Notes: generated by a model from the letters alone, not told the origin. A DNA stretch of 64,000 nucleotides from Cristatella mucedo (GCA_009760855.2 WPIO01000114.1:311001-375000), one strand, 5' to 3'. Numbered from the stretch's first letter, positions 1 through 40,839 are shown. Translations and numbers: made by a program.

Positions 1-30
1 TAGGCTAAGACCCAGGGGCACCGCACAAGA
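1..30 (-). repeat. SINE-1 head fragment cut by window start
   Basis: taggctaagacccaggggc matches the 5'-head ends of the minus-strand SINE-1-like copies at 44.57 and 44.73 kb, so a copy extends before base 1. Confidence 0.5.
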
Positions 31-254
31 TGTCATTTGTCAGGGTGCCAGCATTCGAAAGCCCTTCCTATACCAGCTTCATATGTCGTCAAGAGTTTTT
101 TCTATTGTTTTTTGCAGGATACCAAGGATCCAAGGCCACATAGCACATGCACACATGCACAGACAATCGTGCACACATGATCGCGCGAACGCGAGCATAC
201 ACACATGCATGCACGCGCACGCAGACACACACACAGCAGACAATAGACACACAC

Positions 255-258
255 GCAG

Positions 259-318
<60 letters not shown>
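255..318. repeat. (CA)n microsatellite
   Basis: An uninterrupted CA array of about 60 bp, preceded by about 110 bp of imperfect CA/GCA sequence. Open frames across it are His/Thr or Cys/Val repeats and not genes. Confidence 0.97.
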
Positions 319-321
<3 letters not shown>

Positions 322-446
322 GAGCATACATGAACTCATGCAGCCAGCTTGTTCTAGCCAGACATGTAACAGCACTAGCATCCACATGCAGGCTCACACA
401 GTCAGCCAGCTAGTAGCACATGGTTCAGTCCCTGGCAGCCACTCAC

Positions 447-29627
<29,181 letters not shown>

Positions 29628-29815
29628 TTCGAACTCTGCAGCACGTCTGACAACGAGACCACTTCCGGAGCCTCCGCCCCCATCCAGCCAGGGTAACCCC
29701 ATACCCGACCAACCAGCGGCGGCCGCTGCGAGCGCTGCGGTTCATGAACGGTAGTAGCCCCGGTGATGGGATCGCTGTGAGGAAACTTGGCCCTCGTGTG
29801 GAATCAAGCTTCCTT

Positions 29816-29820
<5 letters not shown>

Positions 29821-29875
<55 letters not shown>
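29821..29875. repeat. (CT)n microsatellite near the CDAN1 5' end
   Basis: About 27 CT units starting about 190 bp upstream of the CDAN1 start codon, in the expected promoter/5' UTR zone. Confidence 0.95.
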
Positions 29876-29877
<2 letters not shown>

Positions 29878-29921
29878 TCTCTCTCCCTTTCTGTCCCTCT
29901 CTCTCAAAAAATGCGCTATCT

Positions 29922-30505
29922 GTTTGATAATAATAATAATAATAATTCACTTGATAGAGCGCCCTCAGAGAACTTAATCTCTCTCTAGGCGCTTTACATT
30001 TGATGTAAAGTGAAATGCAATTAAATGGTAAGTAAAATCATGCTTGAAAAACAAACGAAATGAATAATATGGTTAGGGTGACATGCACAGGGTCAGCATG
30101 CAAATGTGGTTAGTGGCAGCATGCACAGTGTCAGCACGCATAAACACATCAAGGACGAATCGCAGGGACCCACTAAATGCTGTCCTAAATAGGTGTGTTT
30201 TTAGGTTCCTTTTAAATGCGGTCAGGTCAGGGGATGTTCTGAGGCAGGTCGGGAGGGAGTTCCAGGCTTTGGGAGCATATGAACTAAATGCACGGTCTCC
30301 AAAGGATTTAAGGTTTGTACGAGGTATTTCTAGAGTGTTGGATTCCGAAAAGCGGGTGGTACGATGCTTGGCCTGATGGGGTAGTATATCTGACAGATAG
30401 GCTGGAGCCATAGAATGAAGGGACCTAAAAGTGAGCGACAAAACCTTGAAGTCAATCCGTTGCTTGACTGGGAGCCAGTGCAGGTCGGCGAGAAGTGGAT
30501 GGGCG
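29922..30505 (-). mobile_element. LINE A 3' fragment (about 580 bp)
   Basis: (TAA)n tail, 3' UTR, then codons for MSLTFRSLHSMAPAYLSDIL and GDRAFSSYAPKAWNSLPTCL, one of the cleanest copies of this C-terminus (open across about 122 codons). The 5' truncation falls near 30,500. Confidence 0.92.
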
Positions 30506-30897
30506 ACCGAGTGCCCGATTTACGGTTCGCTGGGTACGGCGCCGGTGGCTGTGGCATCCGCTAGCCACGTTCACCGAAACAAATGCCAACACCAGTGCGG
30601 TTAACTGAGGGCGGTCTGGAGACCATAGCCATAATCGGCTATCGAAAGAGCGGCGGCGGAGGCCGCAAGAGTCGGAAGGGTTTCGCAGGGTGGATCTGCA
30701 GTGACGGGGCGTTGCGCGGGTATTGGATTTAAGGGACCGTAACAAATCGCCGCACGACAAATGCGAAAAAATATGTAATACTTTTTAATTATAAGATTTA
30801 TTTGATTTAACCAGTTTACTGTCTTCTGAAAAACCAATTACTATAATAACAAAAAGACACAAACATTGATGTTATGTTCTTATGGGCGAAATAAAAA

Positions 30898-31140
30898 CTA
30901 ATAATAATAGTACACTTGATAAAGTGCCCTCAGAGAACTCAATCTCTTTCTAGGCACTTTAAATTTGCTGCAAAGGAAACACGATCGAGTGGTGAGTGGT
31001 ATCATGCTTGATAAAAAAAAAACACGTATAACTTGGTTCAGCATGCAAGTGCGGTTAGCGCGAACAGTGTCAGCACGCGTAAGCACACACAAGACGAATC
31101 ACAGGGACCCATTAAACCACTAAATGCTATCGTAAGCAAA
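30898..31140 (-). mobile_element. LINE A 3' tail
   Basis: Tail ataataatagtacacttgat, inverse UTR and a shortened coding end. A run of A at 31,011-31,022 interrupts it. Confidence 0.82.
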
Positions 31141-31249
31141 TATCGCTAAGAAATACACATTTAAAAGTATTAAATTATAATGAGCGGAGCAGAGCGTAAA
31201 GCAGTAGCTCCAGACAGCGTGTGAGTGTGTCATAGGGCGGCCCGAGACA

Positions 31250-31634
31250 TCACATACCTCGTAGAAACCTCAAATCCTTTGGAGACCGTGCATTTCGTTC
31301 GTATGCTCCCAAAGCCTGGAACTCACTCCCGATCTGCGTCAGAACATCCCCTGACCTGACCACATTTAAAAGGAACTTAAAAACACACCTATTTAGGACA
31401 GCATTTAGTGGGTCCCTGTGATTCGTCCTTGATGTGCTTATGCGTGCTGACACTGTGCATGCTGCCACTAACCACATTTGCATGCTGACCCTGTGCATGT
31501 CATCCCTAACCATATTATTCATTGTGTTTGTTTTTCAAGCATGATTTTTTAATATTCAATTGCATTTTCCCTTTGCAGCAAATGTAAAGCGCCTAGAAAG
31601 AGATTAAGTTCTCTGAGGGCGCTTTATCCGGTGC

Positions 31635-31665
<31 letters not shown>
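31250..31665 (+). mobile_element. LINE A 3' fragment
   Basis: Starts at the codons for IPRTNLKSFGDRAF-type sequence and ends in (ATT)9 at 31,637-31,662. Confidence 0.9.
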
Positions 31666-31666
<1 letters not shown>

Positions 31667-31865
31667 GTCTGCGGTACCTGGGTGCGTCTGGGCGGGGCTA
31701 CTGCTGATTAACAGCAGCAGCAGGCCAAACAGGCGCATTGCATCGTGGTTGGCCCGTTCGGTAGTGCCCAAAGGCTTCGACAGCCAACGCACGCACGTTC
31801 CTGTGGGGTAGCTCGCACTGCAACAATTGCATCGTCAGACAAGGGATGAACTAACAATAAAACGA

Positions 31866-32275
31866 CATCAAGGTTTTGTCACTCACTTTTAGGTCCCTTC
31901 ATTCTTTGGCTCCAGTCTACCTATCAGATCTACACCCAACCAGGCTAAGCACCGTATCACCAGCTTTTCGAAATCTAACTGTTTATCTATACCTCGTACA
32001 AATCTCACTAAAATACGCCTATTTATCGCAGCATTTAGTGGGTGCATGTGATTCGTCCTTTGTGTGCTTATGCGTGCTGACACTGTGCATGCTGCCACCA
32101 ACCACACTTGCATGCTGACCCTGTGCATATCATCCCTAACCATGTTATTCATGTTGTTTATCAAGCATGGTACCACTCACCATTCAATCACGTTTGCCTT
32201 TGTAGCAAACGTAAAGCGCCTAGAAAGAGATTGAGTTATCTGAGGGCGCTTTATCAAGTGTATTATTATTATTAA
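31866..32275 (+). mobile_element. LINE A 3' fragment with internal deletion
   Basis: Codons for SLTFRSLHSLAPVYLSDL are followed by a jump past the APKAWNSLP block (near 32,005), then the normal 3' UTR and (ATT)n. Confidence 0.88.
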
Positions 32276-32416
32276 TATTATTGTTGTTCTTGTTGTTCAT
32301 TGAGCATGCAATCGCTAAAAAGTCGATCGCGTGTCCTTTGCAGCAAATGTCAAGTGCTCAGAACAAAACAGAGTTCTCTGGGGGCGCTATATCAAATGTA
32401 TTATTATTATTATTAA
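32276..32416 (+). mobile_element. LINE A tail duplicate
   Basis: A second, diverged 3' UTR (agcaaatgtcaagtgctcag, gagttctctgggggcgctat) with its own (ATT)n, immediately after the preceding copy. Confidence 0.75.
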
Positions 32417-32469
32417 CGTCCAGTTTCTTTATCCATGAATAATGCAAACTCTTAATCCGGGGCAAATAT

Positions 32470-32885
32470 CACGTCGGAAAGTTTGAGGAAGCCAGTCAGA
32501 ATGCCTTTTCACCAATCTTTCCTGAAGCGCAGCTAACTGGATGCTTGTTGATCACGGACAGAATCTTTGGAGAAAGATTCAAGATTTCAATCTTGGAACA
32601 AAATACTGCGACGACGAAATTCTGCAAATGCACCTCAAAATAATTTTAGCTCCAAGCTTCATTCCTGTAACGGATGTTCCTGCTGCTTTAAACGAATGGG
32701 CGGACAACAGCCCTCCTCTAATGGCACCAATGATCAACTGCTAGGAAGATATCTACATTGCAGACAGCTAAGAGGTAGATGTGCAAATTCAGAGTTTGAT
32801 ATGCGACTGTATAATGTTTGTGGTCCCATGAATAACTGCGATGCATCTGCCATTTATACAATAAACGCCAGAACACCGCGGTTTT
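32470..32885 (+). pseudogene. MULE-type transposase relic
   Basis: The frame FEEASQNAFSPIFPEAQLTG shifts at about 32,545 to HGQNLWRKIQDFNLGTKYCD and then VTDVPAALNEWADN, with stops after. This matches the family pattern of invertebrate MULE/FLYWCH-associated transposases (F..A...AF...FP.A...GC.FH..QN.WRKIQ..GL...Y.DD). Only about 100 residues of the core remain, frameshifted and with at least two stops. Confidence 0.7.
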
Positions 32886-33271
32886 GATTCCAAATTATAC
32901 AGAATAGTGCTAAATGTTTACCCCCCCCCCAAATTTCGTGCGATTGCGATTTCAGCTACGGCCGCAAATGGCCTGGTGTAACAGGCCAGAGTATACCCCA
33001 CCCAGAGTACACCCCGGGGTTGAAACGGCCTAGGCTACTTTATAGTCGGTGTAAAAGGCTAGGCCCAACTAAACCCCTCCGGGCCAGAATATACCCCGTA
33101 AATTGTTGAACTGTTGCGATGCCACCTACCACACCCCAACGTGTGGTGGCTGATGAAGGTTTTGGGCCAACCTCGTATGGCTATTTAGACCACCCATTTG
33201 GCTTACAATCAATTTTACTGTCAATCAGCGATGGGCCCGCCCCGCCGCACCCAGTGCCGTAGACTTTATTA

Positions 33272-33900
33272 CACAGTCGTTCCTCGCAATTTCGCCCTTC
33301 GACTTTCGCGGCTTCACTCTATCGCGGTATTTTGAAATACGCGTATATTCATTAAAAAGTGCATCTACAGAGTAAAAGTGATCAAGCACGTGCTCGTTTG
33401 TCCGAGTCAATTATGCACCGCTGTATTGCAAATAAAATTACTGTAAGTATGGATCGCGGAAGAAGACGACGCACCTGTTGAATATATGCACCACCTGGAG
33501 ACCCTCCTACTGACGTCGGGCCTTCCTTCAGAGGAGCAGTTACCTTGCTCTTCTTTACTGTGCTGTATATGTCTTCATCTTAATCGCTTCATCATCAAAC
33601 GCACTATTTTCATAGCTTGGTATTTGTTTGTGCGTAAGAATTAGTTTGTGTGCAATTAAATGTATAATAATAGCAATACGATGTTTGTAAAGTCTACTAT
33701 GTCTTATTTTCTCTTATTTTGTCGAATATATTTGGTAACGTGAGTGTAACGGTGACTAAGGGAATGTTATTTCATCTTCGGAGGGCTCTAATAATGTTAC
33801 ACACCATATATAGAGGGTCCTAAACAGGTCTTCCATTCTATAACTACGAAAATATTCGAGTCTGGAACGGATTAACCTCGCTAAACAAGGGTCGACTGTG
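33272..33900. mobile_element. pogo/Tigger-like MITE, 629 bp
   Basis: Left end CACAGTCGTTCCTCGC; right end, inverted, CACAGTCGACCCTTGT. The dinucleotide TA flanks both sides (33,270-33,271 and 33,901-33,902). The left end also carries the tttcgcggcttca-type sequence common in Tigger termini. No transposase frame inside, so a non-autonomous element. Confidence 0.7.
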
Positions 33901-34840
33901 TAGGCCCGCCACCCTACGACGCATTGACACACGCTCTCTGGAGCTATTTCTCGGCGCTCTGCTCCTAACTAAAACTGACCACTTTCAAATGTCCATTTCT
34001 TAGCGGTATTTCGCCCTAAGAACACAACAATAACCAACTCTATTAATGATTGTCGACTCTTCAATGGCAATTATCTCAACAGAGTATTCACAAATAATTT
34101 TCGCTGATGTCCGACAAAGAACTTGCGCCGATGTCTAAAAAGCTTATACACGAAAGTGAGATTTAAAGTTTGATCAAATAAAGGAGTTTTCAGAACTAGC
34201 TGAAGCTGTGATAATAGGCTAGAGCACCTGCAAAAAGAGACTGTTGAAGGAAATTGGTGACGCTCACGCTCAAAGTCCTCGTGAGCAAAAGGAACGATCG
34301 CCCGCAGTGCTCAGTTTAAAAAGTGATCCCACTTTTTCAAGCCACGGTAACAGAATCTGATTATCTCAAAACGCGAGCACGTACAAAGTCGATTAATAGC
34401 TACGATAGTCTGAGGGCGCTAAGCCGTTACCGGCGTTGAATGTAAGTTTCAGAATTGTTGGTTCCGCTTTTCAAAAGGTAACCAGTCAGGTTGTTTAAGA
34501 AGGATCGCGACATCATCATCGACAACATCATCGCCCGATCTTCTAGCTCGTACAATAGACAAGTAGCGCTCCTCGCATCCTGGCATCATCATGGCCCGTG
34601 TTGAAATTGACGCAATTAAGAATGCGTCGCAGGATAATTGACGCAATTAAGAATGCGTCGCATCGGCTTGAGGAGGCTCTGCAGCGCAGCAATCGTAACA
34701 TTGATCGACGCTGAAGTCACAACAACAGACAGCCAGGTAGGCCGTCCTTACTACCTGCTCCTTAGACAAGTCTATACTGCTCGCACTTCGTCCTGCTACT
34801 CTTTATCTGCGCTTGATGACTTCGTTGTATTATCAGTAAT
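33901..34840. other. Intergenic stretch with a short tandem duplication
   Basis: A 27-bp unit (aattgacgcaattaagaatg then cgtcgca) occurs at 34,605-34,631 and again at 34,636-34,662. Nothing else recognised. Confidence 0.55.
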
Positions 34841-35158
34841 ATAATTATAATAATAATAATGCACTTGATAAAGCGCCATCAGAGAACTTAATCTCTCTCT
34901 CTCTCTCTCTCTAGGCGCTTTACGTTTGCTGCAAAGGGAAATGCAATTGAATGGTGAGTAATATCATGCTTGATAGACAAACAGAACAAAATAACATGGT
35001 TAGGGGTGACATGCACAGGGTCAGCATGCAAATGTGGTTAGTGGCGGCATGTACAGTGTCAGCACGCATTAGCACATCAAGGACGAATCACAAGGACCCA
35101 CTAAATGCTGTCCTAAATAGGTGTGTTTTTAAGCTCATTTTAAATGTGGTCAAGATTC
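34840..35158 (-). mobile_element. LINE A 3' tail with (CT)n expansion
   Basis: (TAA)n tail, UTR in which atctctctctag is expanded to about 12 CT units (34,892-34,912), and codons to about 35,155. Confidence 0.87.
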
Positions 35159-35237
35159 ATGTGACTTTTTGTACGACTTCCTGAATGGCTGGCAGATAAG
35201 AGAGACCAGGTATGAGATGATCGACAATCTGACGGCA

Positions 35238-36432
35238 TTAATAATAATAATAATAATAATAGTGAACATAATAATAAAGTGCCCTCAGAGAACTCAATCT
35301 CTCTCTAGGCGCTTTACATTTGCTGCAAAGGGAAATGCAATTGAATGGTGAGTAATATCATTCTTGATAAAAAAAAACCCGAATAACATGGTTAGGGGTA
35401 ACATGCACAGGGTCAGCATGCAAATGTGGTTAGTGGCAGCATGCACAGTGTCAGCACTCATAAGCACATCAAGGACGAATCACGGGGACCCACTAAATGC
35501 TGTCCTAAATAGGTGCGTTTTTAGGTTCCTTTTAAATGTGGTCAGGTCAGGGGATGTTCTGACGCAGGTCGGGAGGGATTTCCAGGCTTTGGGAGCATAC
35601 GAACTAAATGCACTGTCTCCATAGGATTTAAGGTTTGTACGAGGTATTTCTAGACTGTTGGGTTCCGAAAAGCGAGTGGTACGATGCTTGGCCTGATGGG
35701 GGAGTATGTCGGAGAGATAGGCTGGAGCCATAGAATGAAGAGACCTAAAAGTGAGTGACACAACCTTAAAGTCAATCCGTTGCTTGACTGGTAGCCAGTG
35801 CAGGTCGAGAAGTGGAGTAATGTGGCAACTGCGATGCTCACGACAGACAAGCCTAGCTGCGGAGTTTTGCACCAGCTGCAATCGCCTGATCGCACATGCT
35901 GGTAGGCCAGTAAGCAGTGAGTTGCAGAAGTCGAGACGAGATGTCACGAATGCATGGACCAACTTAGATGTGGTATCCTTATCTAAACAAGCCCGAATTT
36001 TAGCAATATTATGAAGCTGAAAATAGGCAGATTTGACCGTGGAGCTGATATTGTCGTCTTACGAGAGGTCGCTTTGGAATATGACACATAGATTTCGAGT
36101 TGATTCGACAGGAGATATGCTAGCAGAGCCAATTTTGAGCGTCAGCCTTTCCAATTTCTGAATCATACTGGGTTTGCCCATAACTAGTAAGTTAGTTTTG
36201 TCATCGTTTAGTTTTTAGAAAATTTGCTGCCATCCATGTGTGGATGTCATCAATGCATGCAGCAAGTGAGTTGAGAGTTTGAGGTGCTCGAAGGCTGGGA
36301 GGAATCAGCAAAGGTACAACTGAGTGTCATCCACATAGAAGTGAAAGCCTAGATTGTGCTTGGCAATCGCATCAGCAAGAGGGAGAGTATAAACCGTGAA
36401 AAGAACCGGACCTAGCACGGAGTCCTGAGCTT
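35238..36432 (-). mobile_element. LINE A 3' fragment reaching the RT domain (about 1.2 kb)
   Basis: (TAA)n tail at 35,240-35,262. Codons on the minus strand include HAFVTSRLDFCNSLLTGLP, HWLPVKQRIDFKVVSLTFRS and GDSAFSSYAPKAWKSLPTC, an open frame of 160 codons. At 36,310-36,425 the RT block reads [20 protein letters not shown] and then [13 protein letters not shown], so the YADD motif is YVDD here. The 5' part is missing. Confidence 0.92.
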
Positions 36433-37096
36433 GAACTTACTGTAACCACTAACGGAGCCCGGTCAGCGGCGATCGTCGGACGCCTGCACGAACAGCGTGT
36501 GGGAGCGAGTTCATTTAAATTTTGATCCTAGATTTTATTGAACAGAACAAAGATCGATCGCTTAATCGACGGTCTTCAGTTTTAAATACGGAACACTTGC
36601 AACTCGAATTAAGCCGACGAATGCGACCCGAGGTAAATGACAAATTTGAAACAACTTGAGGTCTTCTCAATTTAAAGCCGAGCAGCGAAACCCCTCGCTC
36701 CAGCAGGGCGACACAGGCGGCCGCCCCTAAAACCGGAAAGTAAATCCGGGGTTTTCACCGCTCAGAATTTCATACTGTGTTACACGTTTTACCGTCAGTA
36801 ACGGCGAAGAGTCGCGACGACTAGGCGCATGGCTACGCTGGCTTTTTCTACAGTGCACGCACACGCACACAGCGCCCGAGGCCTTTCGGTTCGCAAACGG
36901 CCAATTGCCCAAATATCCTTAAGAAGGAAAGTTTGTAGGAAAGACGATGCGATGAGAGATCGCAGCCACGAGTGCCTTAAGATAAAATGGGGAGAGCAGA
37001 GGATGAGGTGCCAAGGTCGGCGCCGGAGCGGATTTGCGAGCCTGCACGTAAGGATTAGCACGTGTTTCGCTCGAAACTGCTTACAAGATGGGATAT
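36433..37096. other. Intergenic sequence, nothing recognised
   Basis: About 660 bp of mixed composition without repeats or homology I can name. Confidence 0.4.
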
Positions 37097-37281
37097 AGCC
37101 GCGATGGCACACTAGGTAAGGCGGTTGCTTTCACGGCCTCGGTCCCGAGGTCGTGGGTTCGATTCCTGCGTCGGGCGATCCTTTATCGCCGCTGCAAGCG
37201 GTCGTGATAGCCGTAAATAGCTCTTCTATCGCTATACAAAAAGAGGCTGTTTAATCAGCTAGGATTTATTTATTTTATTTA
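37097..37281 (+). mobile_element. SINE-1 copy
   Basis: Head gccgcgatggcacactaggt, palindrome with one mismatch, B box gtgggttcgattcctgcg, and tail aggctgtttaatcagctagg then (TTTA)n. Confidence 0.9.
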
Positions 37282-37829
37282 CTTTAGCCTAGAAGGGTAT
37301 AAAGTGGCTTAGGCCATTATTAACTTCCGGGGCATAAAGTGGACCAGGCTGTTTGAACCCCGGGTATACTCCAGGGGTCACCGACAAAATCGCGTAAGAA
37401 AATTTCACGCCGATAACATCTCCAAGTGATTATCAACAAATTTCTCGCTGAAAAATGGGCGCCAATAAAATCGCTGAAATAAAAAATAAAATTGTGATAT
37501 ATTAAATTTAGTTTAATAGTAAGTAAACAATGCGGAGTGTTAGGTGCTGCTAAATTTAAATGGTATTATTACATTTCACTCTTTCTCGCGTTTTGGTCGA
37601 TCGCATATTTGTCAGCGCGGTTATGTCGGCAAGGTTAGGACGTCGCGAATTAATTGGCGAGATTTTGTACGACTACACGTTCGCTTATCTGTCGGGTCAC
37701 GATACTCTAGACCGTGTACACATTTGAACGGCGATGCAGATGCTCTTTCCGCACAAAATTTCGAACACAAGTTGCGGTTTTGAGTCCAAAGTAAAGAAAA
37801 CGGCGGTACGGGGCCACCATCAAAATTGT

Positions 37830-38935
37830 ATGCAACTGTTCTTGGGCTTTTTTACACTATGGCATCAAATGGTCCGAGCCGGCCAGCTTCCCTAAATATT
37901 CCAACTGCAAAACAGCTGCCGTTTCCGCAACAAGCTTTGATTTCGCTTAACAGAAAACGGCGTTCCGGGTTTACCCACAAAATTGTGTGCAATTCCCCAT
38001 GCGCGCTTTTATTTTATTGTCTCGAATGGGCCGGACCAGCCAGCCTCCCTAAATATTCAAACTGCGATAAGCTTCCATATTTATCGAAAAAAGTGTTTCG
38101 GTCGGGTTTACCAACCTAATTTTATGACATTGGGCCGGCTTGCTCTAACGTTATGTCCTCCAATGGTCCGAGTCATCAGATGCTATGGCAGCATACCGCG
38201 TCAGCGAAATCGCATACAACTTGGTGGCTAAATCCGGAGAACTATTTTCCATACTAAAAAATCGAAACTGCAGTTTCGCGATGCCTATAGACAGAATAGT
38301 AGCTGCATTGCAGTTAAAAAATACAGAACCGGCTGGGCCATTGTAGGCCATTGCATAATAGTAATACTAATAACAAAAATAATAATAGTAATTTGGTATA
38401 GTGCCCTCAGAGAACTCAATGTCTTTCTAGGCACTTTACATTTGGCATATGAACGGGCATGGGCTATAGCATGAACTTTGGTGACCCGGAACACAACGTT
38501 TGCATTAACCTCTAATCAAAACCACAGCTGTTCGACGGTTATTGTAGAAATAGTAGCCGAATCACAGTTCAATTATGTAGGAGGCTGGCTGGTCCGGGCC
38601 ATTGGAAGTCATAGCATGAGAATGCCCATGTGGTATGCCAATAAATTTGATTGATTAACCCGGAACACTTCGCACTATATAGCGGAATTAAAACTGAATT
38701 TTCGAAAGGCCTATTGTGGTAATGGCAGCTGTATCGCAGTTCAAAATTCCACGGCGGCCCGGGCCATTGGGGACCATTTTGTTAGATCGTCGATGCGCAA
38801 TTGCACGAAATTTTGAGAGCGAACCTGTGCCGCCGTTTTCTATATCGTGGAATCAAACACGAATTGCACGATGCCTAATGTGGAAATGGCAGCTGTATTG
38901 CAGATAGGCTATATGGAACATAAAGGGTCGAACTC
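37830..38935. repeat. Decayed inverted-repeat array
   Basis: Units at about 37,865-37,925 and 38,025-38,080 read ggtccgagccggccagcttc, then ccctaaatattccaactgc. Units near 38,300-38,350, 38,540-38,610 and 38,715-38,780 read the reverse complement (gcagttcaaaattcc ... ggcccgggccattgg). Two head-to-tail copies therefore face about three inverted copies, spaced about 150-200 bp. Confidence 0.65.
38360..38450 (-). mobile_element. LINE A 3' tail within the inverted array
   Basis: (TAA)n-rich tail and tagtgccctcagagaactca, ctttctaggcactttacatt. Confidence 0.8.
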
Positions 38936-39565
38936 CTAAAATATCCGAATCCATAAAACTCTGCGTAGGAGTAGCTTTAGACGAAACGATTTCCGGGAGT
39001 AGCCATATGCATAGTTAACAGTTAGGATATTCTTCAGGACAACAGCCGTGACCCATGCGACAGACGCTACCTTACTAGCACCCGCCTACACTAGGCATGA
39101 AGGGCCTTTCTTTTTAGCGTCGCAATGCTCAGCCAAGCTAAGCATTAAAATTCGTAGAGTCTTAGTGCCGAGGATAGAGTTGCCGGACAGCACCTCGTGC
39201 CGCGATCGGTCAACCGACCGAACGTAGACCGTCGGTCCTGCTATGACCGCCAAGCAGCGGCGAGAGGAATTCTCTTCTCGGTGCAAGCGAGCAGCCGCCG
39301 CCCCGCAGTCAGCGCTATAAGCGCCGGCCTCTGGCCGCAGTGAGGCGGCGGCGGCGGCAGGATGGCACGAGCTGACGACGTAAAGTACACCTTCTGATAA
39401 CTCGACTTGTCGCTTGCTCTCGCACGCTGGCCACTTTGGAATCGCGGAAAACGAGTGCGTGCGATGAGCTCATTCAAACCTTCAACCGCCGCAGTGGCGA
39501 CCGCACAACCAGGATCCCCATATTGGCGAGTCACTCGGCATTATATTGTAAATAAACAAACACAT
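38936..39565. other. Intergenic sequence, GC-rich patch
   Basis: A CGG/CCG-rich patch near 39,290-39,360. The 97-codon minus-strand frame here shows no family motif. Confidence 0.4.
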
Positions 39566-39566
39566 A

Positions 39567-39732
39567 CTAGCTGATTAAACAGCCTCTTTTTGTATAGCGA
39601 CAGAAGAGCCTTTACGGCTATCACCACCGCTTGCAGTGGCAATGCAGGATCTCCCAGCGTAGGAATCGAACCCGCGACCTCGGGATAGAAGTCGTTAAAG
39701 CAAACGCCTTACCTAGTGTGCTTCCGTAGGCG
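39567..39732 (-). mobile_element. SINE-1 copy
   Basis: Inverse copy: tagctgattaaacagcctct, gcttgcagtggcaatgcagg, gaatcgaacccgcgacctcg, and head ccttacctagtgtgcttccg. Confidence 0.88.
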
Positions 39733-40400
39733 CATGCGGTCAATCACTCTTCGGTGTTTGGGTCGTTCAGAGGTTGAACGACCGTTAGCGACATATTTAA
39801 TGCCCTCAGAAGCGATCAAGAAAATGAGCAATCGTCACAGATTATAAGGTCAAACACGCGCTGAGGGTGCAAACGCTGGAACCGCCATCCTCCGCTGAGC
39901 GCGTCCGCCAGGGGGGGAGGGTGGGGTTCAGGTCGAGGTCTTATTAGGAGCACAGCGCATCCATTAATCTGTTTTATTAATCCGGTCCGCAAGGCGCCGA
40001 TCTATCGCTTGGGTCAGGTATGTACTGAGTGGCTGTGCCGCGTCAATTTACCAAGTGCCTGCCCAGCTGTAGCGGTATGGTTTTAGTAAACCTTCGCCCC
40101 ATACACCAGCAGCTTTGTTTTGGGTGATAAGCCCATGGCGAATTGCAGTATAATGCTGGTACTGCCTGCGTACTTTCTCGTGAGAGCTTATGCCCATGCT
40201 TAGAGACGAGCTCCAGTCGCCCAGATCCGTGCAGTTCATTACTGTGTACCTTTCTCCGGCGGGCAGATTTTTCTATGCGTTCCTGAGAGAGCGATCCTGC
40301 TTAACTTGGCGTTCCGACGAGCTGGTTCTTCTCTGCTTACTGTGAACCGTGGCGCTCGAGCAACGGCTCGAGCTGGCGCTAGCGCTTAGAAGCTAAATAA
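39733..40400. other. Intergenic sequence
   Basis: A 63-codon minus-strand frame (40,048-40,239; GDWSSSLSMGISSHEKVRRQ) is the only feature; I do not recognise it. Confidence 0.35.
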
Positions 40401-40585
40401 AAAATAAATAAATCCTAGCTTATTAAATAGCCTCTTTTTGTATAGCGACAGAAGAGCCTTTTACGGCTATCATCACCGCTTGCAGTGGCGATAAAGGATC
40501 GCCCACCGCAGGAATCGAACCCGCGACCTCGGCACCGAGGTCGTGAAAGCAACCGCCGTACCTAGTGGGGGCCATCACGGCTCGC
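40401..40585 (-). mobile_element. SINE-1 copy with intact palindrome
   Basis: (AATA)n, gctattaaatagcc-like tail, gcttgcagtggcgataaagg, gaatcgaacccgcgacctcg followed by gcaccgaggtcgtg, and head taccta gtggggg. Confidence 0.9.
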
Positions 40586-40839
40586 TCCCTTGCTGCCGCC
40601 TGCTGCACAGCACGCTGCGGCTCTCTGCGCGCTAAAGGGAGGGAGGGAGGCACGGGGCGGGGCTTGAGTCGCAATGTGATCTGTTGGGCGTCTGGGAGAG
40701 TTAGATGCTAGCTCGAACGAGCGAAGCTCGAACCTATGCTGTTTAGCATTTGTCGGCGATTTGAGGTTAGCTCCCGGGTAGGTGGTGGATGTTGAATTGA
40801 TTCGACGCTTCACGAGCCTTTGACCAGGGAATAATTGTA

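Noticed and set aside
40048..40239. 63-codon minus-strand frame
   Set aside because: Possibly a transposon remnant, but nothing I can name; kept only as unexplained sequence.
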